Source: Eunapius fragilis
Lineage: Eukaryota; Porifera; Demospongiae; Spongillida; Spongillidae
Length of the DNA: 64,000 nt
NCBI GenBank assembly: GCA_963681505.1
Contig: OY811986.1
Coordinates: 730,001 to 794,000, forward strand
Direction of reading: 5' to 3'
A model generated the notes under the pieces. It was not told the origin of the DNA. It ran no database searches and worked only from the letters and a program-made list of their open reading frames with translations. A program made the translations under genes and the position numbers. This document shows, in pieces, positions 11,901 through 22,499 of the stretch; the first letter of the stretch is position 1, and every line of letters begins with the position of its first letter.

Positions 11901-14402
11901 GAAACCAAATCTATTTTACCAAAGAGAAATGATGTAGTATGAAGTTTTGAAAATAGGAGCTCGATAGCGCTTACCTTTCAGTGGTTATGGTGATTCGGTG
12001 ATTCAAACGTAAATCATTTTTATAGCTTTTTATAAGTAAACGTGATAGGACATTTTCTCAGACACTGTCCCATATATTCAACCCATCAATAATAGCACTC
12101 TAAATTTATGAATAGTACCTTGATAAAGTAAAGTGGTAAGAAAACTCACTGAGTGAGTAAGTACTTGCTCAAACTATTTAAAGTAAACTAAGTGGTAAAT
12201 GTACACATTGTTTTGATGGCTGTATGCACCTCATTAAGTGTAGGAGGTCAGAACTATCCAGCCCAATTATTGAATAAAGATAATGATAATCATGATGCAT
12301 GCAATCCACCTCATACAATGACATACACATTTACAGGCTATTAAAAACCAGCTACAAAAGGTGAAGCCGTTGACAGCTGGGATCCTTTCATATTACGTAC
12401 CACACAGTGATGGCAGCATTATGTTGTATGATTTAGCCGGTCATCATGAATACTATTCCAGTCACTCATCATGTCTTGAGACTATCTCACAGAGCACTCC
12501 ATCCACCTTTCTTCTGCTGACCGATATAAGTAAGGAGCCCATTGACAGTGTCAGGACAGAATTGAACTATTGGTCTGCAATGATTGGAAATGTGAGTCAC
12601 AAATGTCCACAGCCATCTGAGGTCATTGTAGTTGGCACACATATTGATAAGGTGGGCCAGGCTAAACTGGATCATCGGTTACGTCAGCTTACCCTGTCGG
12701 CTAAGGAAGCTGTGGAGAAGACTAAGCATCATTATGCAGGATTTAGTGGCCTCAATGTCACAGATTATAAGGGTGCTGCTATGAAAGCCTTTATGTCTCT
12801 ACTTCTTGAAACAATAGAAGTTGTGCGGAAGCGATGTCCAGCCATCTCTCTCAGCTGTCATGTGCTGTATGCCTTGCTGAAGGAAATAGTACCTACTGAT
12901 CAAGATGCAATTACCCTGTCACATATGCTCCAACTTCTAGGCACCATAGAGGATCATGGTTTGAGTACAGACAAATCAGACATCACCTCATATCTAGCAA
13001 CACTGTCAGATAAAGGTCTGATTGCTTTTTTTCCCAATGCAGACCACACTGATCACTGGATTGTGGTTAATCAAGATGCACTGCTTAAAACAGTTTATGG
13101 TACTATATTTGCTCCTGACGACTTTGAAGAACATCGCCATACCCTGGCAAGCAATACAGGAGTTGTTCCAATATCAGAACTAAAGAAGCACTTCCCTAAG
13201 CATGACATTGGTATGATAGTGCCATTTTTGCTCCGCTGTGAACTCTGCCAGCCAGTAGTTGATGTAACAGATGCGTCTAAAACACTGACTGATTGTGTTT
13301 TCTTCCCATCTCTTGTTCATGCTGACAGACCGATGGAAGAAGAAAAAAAAACACATAGCTTTGTGTTGCAGCTGCACACAGCAAGTGGAAGTGAGTTCTT
13401 CACCACTCGCTGTCTTCATGCCTCCATTCATCGGCTAGCAAACCAGTTCACTCTGCCAAGTGAAGAATTTATACATGACAAGGAATTGCACCGCTTTAGC
13501 CGCAGATGCAAAGTGTGGAGCAATGGAATTTCATGGAAGAATAAACTTGCCATCAGCTTTGTTGTAGAAATGGATAAATCCCTCCAGTGCATCACTTTAT
13601 CAGTCTCTGCAGATAAGAATAAGAAAAATCCACAATATCCATTCTTATATAAGTGTGTTGTTGACGCAATAAAAAAATGTTGTGAAGATTTCTGCCCATC
13701 AGTTGCCAAGAATATGAAAGAACGCATCAGATGTCCTTCTCTGCCATGCCTTCAAAACTCCACAGCTGATGTAGAACTTCCTCTGCTTAGAGATGTCATT
13801 TCAACTGGCTCCAGTCCAGTCCTTGTTGACGTTACAGGGGATAAGGAGGTGGACTTAACAGAGTGGCTACAAGTGGAGCCTCAGCTGCCACTTCTCATTG
13901 GTGTGAATACAATACAAGGTTTGTGTGAATGTGTACATGCATGTATTTTTATTGTTAAGTCCAAATATGTTATCAGATTTTTTTACAAAGCTAGGCATCA
14001 CCTGTTAGCCTTACATTTGAGTGCTTATAACTACATTATAAATAATTTGTAGGAGCACCATCATCCTTGCTGGAACCAACGCTGCAAGAGTTTGTAGAAG
14101 CACCATCATCCATGCAACCAACACTGAAAGACCTCATGAATACAGTGGCTGAAAGAACTCCTACCAAGTGGAGATTCATTGGCATACAGCTTAATGTGCC
14201 TTTGTGTGAACTTGATGATATTCAGGACCAAGTTGCAGGAAGGACCAACAGTAATGTCCATGCCTTTCAACAGATGCTAAAAAAATGGAAATCCCTTCAT
14301 CCCCATCAGTACTCCTGGGCCACCATTATCAGTGCTCTTGAGGCTCCATCTGTCGCTGAAATGAAGTTGGCTGATGAACTGAGAATGAAGTACATTTCAT
14401 AG
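5980..14402 (+). CDS. ankyrin-Roc-COR-Death domain protein (ROCO family), 3' part of gene
   Basis: Three exons are supported: 5980-6234, 12337-13918 and 14053-14402 (stop TAG). All splice junctions are GT-AG and the phases fit. Exon 1 encodes an ankyrin repeat (GTTPLHIACARGDY) followed by a Walker A P-loop, GNSRAGKST. Exon 2 continues the Roc GTPase with the G3-like DLAGH and the G4-like THID, then a COR-type region of about 300 residues. Exon 3 encodes a C-terminal Death domain of about 85 residues (from about TLKDLMNTVAERTPTKWRFI). The order ankyrin-Roc-COR-Death matches the C-terminal half of DAPK1-like and other invertebrate ROCO proteins; no kinase is visible because the 5' part is outside the window. 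Proteins of this family are GTP-binding scaffolds in stress and cell-death signalling. The exact orthologue is uncertain. Confidence 0.88.
7659..9813 (-). mobile_element. decayed DIRS-like (tyrosine-recombinase type) retrotransposon: gag and RT remnants
   Basis: Reading down the minus strand, 9813-9210 gives a gag-like segment: a DLPSWLEAWNIF motif, then a cysteine/histidine cluster (CHCFNAGRCYRTDCSYFHKC) and CGGAHPASTC. Next, 9070-7954 gives reverse transcriptase: GVVQKKNGKWRMIL, SINDYIS, FSLHYSTIND, TKLDLQAAF, and the LPFGLRSAPSIFNEFA block. The stretch 7940-7659 carries FLRRLIHLSTIAKRLHH and WWDRFLPS, typical of the region after RT in DIRS-type elements. There is an in-frame stop after WRMILHLSAL and there are 1-bp indels, so it is dead. 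No recombinase or terminal repeats were identified. The gag and RT type is clear; assignment to DIRS rather than another YR or gypsy-like group is moderate. Confidence 0.75.
8228..8955. repeat. 48-bp minisatellite expanded inside the RT coding frame
   Basis: About 15 tandem copies of a 48-bp unit. On the minus strand in the RT frame each unit encodes the 16-residue segment FSLLYSTINDYISRDE, which is the normal RT sequence between SINDYIS and the DLQAAF motif. Two units carry 1-bp deletions (near 8626 and 8746). The plus-strand ORF over it (16-aa repeats) is a by-product of the period being a multiple of 3. Confidence 0.9.
10686..10965. repeat. 280-bp foldback / MITE-like inverted repeat
   Basis: The arm 10686-10803 ('acaagtaaagaaaaacattc...') is nearly the reverse complement of 10848-10965 ('...gaatgtttttctttacttgt'), with a 44-bp centre. 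The ~118-bp arms have few mismatches. No coding sequence is present and no clear target-site duplication was seen. It is probably a non-autonomous foldback element. Confidence 0.85.
11040..11530 (-). pseudogene. possible transposase remnant
   Basis: One minus-strand frame, broken by a stop, reads AMELVSFAKDTALTKQI, then FSGRWIRDFLLDEPEIRDK and MDWIHDNCDKDGEPGITF. The pattern of a basic/aromatic segment followed by 'K+W+..N....G.P.+T' resembles N-terminal regions of DDE transposase-like proteins found in many invertebrates. No catalytic core was seen. The assignment is weak. Confidence 0.3.
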
Positions 14403-14997
14403 CCTTATGGTCTTGTGTGTTTTTATTCAAATCTTACACTGAGTACTTTTAGTAGCTTTGTAATTGTGTGTATGTCATTATGTACTTCAGTTTGGTAGGG
14501 GAAACTTATGTAGACTTGTGTTGTGTACTTTTATTTCGTGGTAATTGCTGCTATTAGAATTGGTTAACCTATTATTTTCATTACCCTGAGAATGCATTAA
14601 CGAATGATAATGATGACCATTGTTTCTGTCTTTGACTACGAGGGCAGATGACCAACCAGCTGCCATTGCAAGGTACTAGTAACAGTAAATTCGAAGTTCT
14701 TTAATGCAGCAGGCTTACCCAACTCTCAGATCTATTTATTGCATCTGATTAATTAAAGTCAAAGTGAAATCAACTGGCTACTAGTAGGCTGATTGACTGG
14801 TTGGGTTTTCTAGATTGACCTCAGCTCCATGTATGTGTACGTGTCTAAATCGTCCAAGACGCGCATTATATCATGTGTCTGCAAGACGGGCCCTACTAGA
14901 TTCTGTATATGTATTGTGGGCGGGGTGGCCGAGATTACCGATCGGAATCGTGGAGGGTTAATCTGGTTTTTAAATAATTGCCGCCACGCGCACGTGC
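14403..14997. other. intergenic region between ROCO gene and helicase gene H1
   Basis: 595 bp between the ROCO stop and the RRM start codon. It probably contains the ROCO 3' UTR and the H1 promoter and 5' UTR. The 3' part is CpG-rich ('gccgccacgcgcacgtgc' just before the ATG), unlike the surrounding AT-rich DNA. No specific element was identified. Confidence 0.5.
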
Positions 14998-17900
14998 ATG
15001 GCTGGGACGGTGTGGGTTGGGTATCTCCCAAGCACATACAGCGAGGGGCAGCTCGTCTCCACTTTTTCGAAATACGGAGAAGTAACAAGTTGTGCTATCC
15101 ATGACGGAGGATATGCTCTCGTGCAATTTGCCAAGGCGCGAGAAGCCCTAAGTGCAGCTGACACCACCCGCGGGGTCAAAATAGACGGCGCACGTGTCCA
15201 AATGTACTGCTACGGGGCCACTGCGACGTCCGGACCTTGGGCAACGTCCGGAGCTAAGGCAGCTTACGACAGGTACGACATACAGCGGTGGGAGCGTATC
15301 ACAGACTGTTACTACTTCACCCAAGAGCAGCGGTGCCACAGACCCGCGGGAAAGGTAGGGCTTACATTTGTATATTACATGTACCACACACGTGTGTATC
15401 GAAATTCAAATGATTTGTTTACATTGTCGGTGTGATGATGTAATGCAAATATGCAACTAACTATGCAAGATTTTTAATTATACATAGCTGCCATATGGTA
15501 TCACTATTCTCACCATATGGCTTTTTCCTGAGCAGTGTGCATATCGCCATAGTGACAAAGCAGCTGCTTCTAACTATGTGTGTCAGAAGTGGTTGGCGAG
15601 GAGGTGTTCAGACCTGTATTGTCCCCTGAGGCACCCTGGTAAGATGGAGCAGGGACTACTGCAGTGTGGTAGCAGTGGGCAGCTACAGCTACCTACAAGG
15701 TCTCCTCAGGAACCAAGGCCTGTAGAGAGAGTGTCTAGTAATGGTTCCCCCTATCAACACAGTGCCAATGAGATGGGTTCTCCCTCTCAAATAGGAGATG
15801 GGACTTCTTTATCAACCACCAAACTTTCTCAACTTAAGGTATTTGACCACAATAAGGCTGTATATAGGTATGGGTTTTGATGCTCTGAAATGATTCTTAG
15901 AGGGTGAGCATTAATTACAGTTGCTTTTTTAGAAATGCTCAATGATTTTTTAGTAAATGTTTAAAAGTAATGGACAGGGATATTTACCTAGCCTTGTTTT
16001 TACAGGTTGCTGTCAATGGAACATGCTTTGGCGTGAATGGTTTCCACAAAACTGAGGGGCTTGAAGAGGAAGTGGGTGGAGATGCGGAGGAGGGGCTTGA
16101 AGAGGAAGTGGGTGGAGATGCACAGAAGGGGCTTAAAGAGGAAGTGAGTGGATATGCGGAGGAGGAGCTTGAAGAGAAAGTGGGTGGAGATGCGGAGGAG
16201 GGGCTTGAAGAGGAAGTGGGTGGAGATACAGAGGAGGGGCTTGAAGTGGGTAATGGAACATGCAAACTAAAAGAGCCAGCCAGTGATTTGGAGGAGGGGC
16301 TCAAAGGAGGAGGAGGATGTGTGCAAGATGGGAAGGGACTTGAAGGAGTGGAGGAGTTAGGGGTAGTTGAAAAAATGGTACTAACGAAAAAGTTAAGGGC
16401 TGAGGAAGAGGAACTAGATGGATCAGAAGTGGAAGTTGAAAGATCTGAATGCAGTCATGACCCAGCATGCCTGAGGTGATGCTCAACTATTGTGCATACA
16501 CCATCATATTGCCAAATTGTTGCTCCCATACCCCCCTCCCCCCCCTCTCCGCTTTGGAAAATTAGTGTACATAGCTCTCAGCTCCTTAGTTTTAACTGAA
16601 CTTTTGCCCCCCCCCCCCCCCCTCTCTTGAGGTTGTTCAATAAACCCATGCTCCTTTTATTTGCACATGTGCAGGACTTATATGATGGACTGTTTGCAAT
16701 CATTTCCTGCGTTTCGTGCACCACTGGACCAGCTCCTAAAGAAACTGTTGATCAGGTATATATGCCATGTAGACACTGTTACTGTATTTACTTGTGTACA
16801 CCAGTGCTATTTGGGGTGCTATCTGTATGCCCCATGGTGCTATATGGGTTCACCATGGTGCTACTTGGGGTGCTATTGGATTTTCAGAGCAAAATTTAGA
16901 GAACGGCCATTTTATACAGTATTTTTAATTAATGCCCAGTAGTTCTGACCGAGTGATTGCTCCAGATACACATTCTAAGCAAAAAGATATCTTACTGCTG
17001 TGTGACATGCCAGTATTACTGAGGTTATTAACTCGGCCCCCCCACTGAGCTTAGTCTGTTAACTTGAATATGTTATATTTCTATGACGTGCACAGTTTAT
17101 TATTGGTGTACAGATTGGCAACAGTGTGCAGTATATAAAATAATGGCCAACCATTTTTGCAAAGTCTACTACTGCTGTGTCATTTTGTTCAATTGGGCAC
17201 TGCTTTCATCTTCAGTTTCAACACAGTTGTGTTGGAAGCAGATATTCGCACAGTGTGTGGGGACATGATGGATGTTATTGAGGACTCCTCTTCCCTTCAT
17301 GGTGGGCAGGTGAGGTCATATATGTTCACCTGACTGTCCATCATCTGAAGCGCTGCATAGGTGGTGCTGTTTCGTTCATTTAACCCCTTGAACACTGTGA
17401 AGTTAAGCAAGTTATATGTGGCTACCTTTGAGGAGAAGGTTGTTCACTTATTAAGCACAGTCCCTGGGCAGAAGGTTCCCCTCCTGGAGTAAGCTGTTGT
17501 GTGCAGGGCACTCAATATCATGTCTGTCATTAGTTTACAGTTACATTTATGATATATTTTTGCTGTTACATTGTGCTTCTCCTCCCTGCACTCACCTTCC
17601 TTCTCCTTTTCTACTCTCTTCCTCTCCTCTCCCTCTCCCTCTCCTCTCTCCCTCCTCTGTCCTCCCTCCCTCACTTACCTCCTCACTTCTGTCTCCCTCC
17701 TCTTCCCTCTCTCCTCTCCCTTTCTCCTCCCCCCATTCTCCTAGCTTCATGTTTCTCTACTGTGGACGATATGGTCCCCTGCCCCATAGCCAGGGAGGGG
17801 AAGAGACCACAGTCCTGAGGATCCTTCAGAGCATGGCTGCCATTGGGTGGAGTGGTGAGGCCATCACTGACTTGGTCTTAACCATGGCCACACCCCAACC

Positions 17901-20900
17901 AGAAGGCAAGCATTGTCATTGGGGGGAGACGGTGTGTAATTTGGGTGACCAGTATGTGTGCCCTCTAGCTGTGCCATTAGCTTGTTCCCATCACTCTTCA
18001 CATGTGTAGTTTGGTGCCAGACTTTGTATGACTTTGCTGCATGGTGTAGTTAGTGTGTTAGCAAACCTTGGTACTGCTGGGGTTAAATATTTTAATATCA
18101 AGTGACCTGATCATGTCTATGACCTCTCCTATCTCCTATCTCCAGCAATACCTCCTGTTTCCATCACCATGTCACCATCCACCATGTCACCATCTCTCAC
18201 AGAATGCTCTGTGCAACACAGGTGAGATTCTTTGTCCGTGTGTAATGGAGGGACATTGATACCCTTCCCTCTCTACAATGACCCACATGTCCACTTACTA
18301 CATGTAATGGAGGGACATTGATACCCTTCCCTCTGTACAATGACCCACATGTCCACTTACTACATGTAATGGAGGGACATTGATACCCTTCCCTCTCTAC
18401 AATGACCCACATGTCCACTTACTACATGTAATGGAGGGACATTGATACCCTTCCCTCTGTACAATGACCCACATGTCCACTTACTACATGTAATGGAGGG
18501 ACAATGATACCCTTTCCTCTGTACAATGACCCACATGTCCACTTACTACATGTAATGGAGGGACATTGATACTCTTTCCTCTGTACAATGACCCACTTGT
18601 CCACTTACTACATGTAATGGAGGGACAATGATACCCTTCCCTCTGTACAATGACCCACATGTCCACTTACTACATGTAATGGAGGGACATTGATACCCTT
18701 CCCTCTGTACAATGACCCACATGTCCACTTACTACATGTAATGGAGGGACATTGATACCCTTTCCTCTCTACAATGACCCACATGTCCACTTACTACATG
18801 TAATGGAGGGACAATGATACCCTTTCCTCTGCACAATGACCCACATGTCCACTTACTACATGTAATGGAGGGACAATGATACCCTTTCCTCTGTACAATG
18901 ACCCACATGTCCACTTACTACATGTAATGGAGGGACAATGATACCCTTTCCTCTGTACAATGACCCACATGTCCACTTACTACATGTAATGGAGGGACAA
19001 TGATACCCTTTCCTCTGTACAATGACCCACATGTCCACTTACTACATGTAATGGAGGGACAATGATACCCTTCCCTCTCTACAATGACCCACATGTCCAC
19101 TTACTACATGTAATGGAGGGACATTGATACCCTTTCCTCTGTACAATGACCCACTTGTCCACTTACTACATGTAATGGAGGGACAATGATACCCTTTCCT
19201 CTGTACAATGACCCACATGTCCACTTACTACATGTAATGGAGGGACAATGATACCCTTTCCTCTGTACAATGACCCACATGTCCACTTACTACATGTAAT
19301 GGAGGGACAATGATACCCTTTCCTCTGTACAATGACCCACATGTCCACTTACTACATGATGTCACCTCATCTCTATGTTAGTACAAATCCAACCATCTCA
19401 TTAACACAGGGGTGGGCAGGGGGGTTGAAATGATTGTTCACAACTATCAATGCAGATTGCCTAATTGTCTGCTATGAAAAGGCTGAGAGGGGGAGTTAAA
19501 CCCCCCCCCCCTAGATCTGCTACTGGCATACTCAACCTCCTCACCACTATATCTGTTACATCATGCATTACATCATACATTACATCTTCTGTTGCCCTCC
19601 CATGGCAGGACTAATGGCCCACAGCTATGGGGACCTGGGGACATTGTTCTCAGGCTGGCAGACATCCAGAAGCCTCTGACGAGGGAGTCCTACAAGGAAA
19701 AGTTTGGGAAGCTGCTCCTGTGGGAGGAGAGCGAACAGAGGATGGCACTACGAATGAGGTGAGGGGATTCCCCCATCACTTTATTCTTTTTAATGCACAT
19801 TTAGAATTGCATTGCTGTTACTGCAACCCTTGATAGCACATGCTTTTTCGTGCGCATAGGTTTGGAGGTAAACTTGACCTGGTGGTTTTGTGTGTGGGAG
19901 GAGAAGGGGGAGTGGCTCGGATACAAAGTGCATACCTGGTACTGGACAGGAGTGCTGTTGCCCACGTGAGTAAGATCAGTGAGAGAGCAGCTGTAACTGT
20001 TGAACAGGGTGCCAAGGTGTGTGGTTGCCATGGCACCACCCTGGTCCTGGAGGACATTGCTTTGGACGCCACCTTGAAGTCTGAGTCACACCCACCAAAG
20101 GGGAACAGGCTTTGGGTGGTCTTTGACCAGAGGAGTGGTGAGAAGCTCTCGCATTATGGTCTCCATGAGGGAGAGTTCACCCTTCCTGTCAAAGTAAAAT
20201 TCTTTCACAACCACTCAAAATTTGACTACCTCCGTCAAAGTACTGACTCTCTGACTGCTGACCTGATAGCCAGAATACTGCTACCAGAAGAGAAGGACTT
20301 AATCCAGCTGTGTGCTCTGCAACTGACCCCAGAGCTGGACCCTTATGTAGGGCAGTGTTCCCAGGACCAGAGGGATGCCCTCCAAACCATTCTCTCCCTC
20401 CCACCCAACAGTCCTCCATTGCTGGTCAGGGGAGCGTTTGGGACTGGCAAAACCTTCCTTTTGGCTGCGGCTGTTCACTGCCTGTTCCAGAAGGAGAGGG
20501 GAGGAGGAGGGGGAGGAGCTGTGAGGGTGTTGGTGTGCACACCATGCCACGCCTCCTCCCAAAGGTTCGTGGAGGTCGTGCACGCCCTGGGCCATCTTCC
20601 TGGTGTCTCCCGTGTGGTGCAGTTGGTGTCCGGCTCAGCGGAGGTGGGGAGCAGCAGAGATGCGGTGACAGCCCTGCAGCTGAAGAGGGACCTGGAGAGT
20701 GTTGTGGGTCACCCCTCCCTCCTGGTGGTGACCACCTACCTCTCCTCCTCGCACCTAACACACCTGCTCCACAGAGGGTTCTTCTCCTTCATCCTCCTGG
20801 ATGATGGGAGCCAGGTCATGGAGCCAGAGGGTGTGGTCCCACTGACGTTGGTGGGACCGTCGACCAAGGTAGTGATGACGGGTGACCCCACACAGGTGAG

Positions 20901-22467
20901 ATGGGTGTGGCTTGTCCCATTGATTGTACATAGCCAAATAGATCATGTCTCCCCACTGATGATACATAGTCTTGCTGTGTGTGCCCTCCACTGGTATAGG
21001 ACCAGGACATCATGTTAGGAATGGAGTTTAGTTTTGAAGTGGAAAAACTATTGTAAGAGTACTATACAGGCGACCATGCACTAGGCAACAATGTTGCGTG
21101 CAAATCAATGAATCCGATTGTAAAACATTAGTTTACTGATATTTTACTAGAAATTTACAAAAGTTCATAGTGTTGCACGCAACATGTTGCCTAGTGTATG
21201 GACGCCTTAAGAAGTGAGAAGGGAAAACATAAAACATGCCATTGGGCGCCCCAAGTTAAAGACAGAAGCTATCGTGGTATCACACAGTACTGTAGTGAGT
21301 CAATTATAAAGAAATGGAACAATAGAGATTTATTTTAGTATTGCATGATCATTAAATGATACCATTTAATATACATGAACCTACTTTAGGTTGGATGACT
21401 CAATGATGCTCACACACTGTATGATTTTTTTTGTGTACCTTCACTTATCATTGGGCCTTAGTAAAATACTTTGCCGAATTTTACAAATTCCAAAACCTAA
21501 ACGACAAAGCACGACTCGTCATATTTTTATGTCTCCTTAATTATAACGATAAGTAAATACCTATAGTTGACATCTTAGCAAACCTTTTTAAAGATTTGTT
21601 GATTAAAATCAAGCCAATGAAATCAAGATACTGTGTGATCTTAGAACTTGCTGCATCAACAGCAGCTTTCTGGAAAACCTCTAAATGGTTCTCATGAGCT
21701 TTCGTGTCCCATTTAAGAGTGGTGCTCGCATGTTCCTCACAGATCAGATCAACTGAGCATTTAAACATGACCCAATGGAGGCGGGGGGGGGGGGGGGTGC
21801 TTATGTATGTGTATGTGATAGTAGAAGGCATAGGAGCTATAGGTGGTTGAGGGGGAGTTGGAGAGGGGTGGGAGGAGGAGTGTAGGTGGGTAGAAGAGAG
21901 TGGTCTAAGTGATTAGTAAACTTACGTCAGTATTAATCTGTTATGAGGGCATGCAGGACAGTGTTATAATCCACCACAGGTTGGACCAAGCTTGCAAGTG
22001 TCAGGATCAGAGGCACATCAGAATGGCCTCGGTGTGTCTCTCTTCACACGCCTCAGCCAGCTCTACCACAGCTATGGTCCCATTGCAGCAGGCACCTATG
22101 TAGTCTCATTGGCCACAAGCCACAATTCCCACCCAGGCACGCCCAACCTCGCAGCTCCACCCATCCATGGTCCTCGTGTGTTTGGCCCCTCCCACTGTGC
22201 CATATCTAGCCACACCCACAACTCCTGTGTTTCTAGTCCCTCCCATTTCCCCGCCTACCCCCTGGTGTTTGTGTGCTCCAGTGTGGATCAGGTGGCCTTA
22301 GAGGAAGGCTCTGACGTGTTCAGTAAGGAGGCCAGTGTGGTGGTTGAGGTGGTCACCAAGTGCATAAAGGAGTGGCCCCAGGGGTGGGGGGAATTTGACT
22401 GCTCCAAGGCTTGCATCACTTCAGCTTGGGCCCCTCAGGTATGAAATGGGAGAGGAATGGGTGTGGC

Positions 22468-22499
<32 letters not shown>

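Larger units (their letters stand above)
6235..12336 (+). other. 6.1-kb ROCO intron loaded with transposon debris
   Basis: Bounded by the donor after the Walker A exon and the acceptor 'tttacag' before 12337. It holds the minus-strand DIRS-like remnant (about 7660-9813), a poly-C run (about 9990-10016), a long inverted repeat (10686-10965) and a transposase-like remnant (about 11040-11530). Nothing was recognised in 6240-7250, 10020-10680 or 11560-12330. Confidence 0.7.

Noticed and set aside
18197..19348. series of 60-aa minus-strand ORFs every 62 bp
   Set aside because: Each is the same 62-bp repeat unit read through about three frames.
18240..19356. possible CRISPR array (regular repeats)
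   Set aside because: No unique spacers: the whole 62-bp unit repeats, and the context is a eukaryotic intron.
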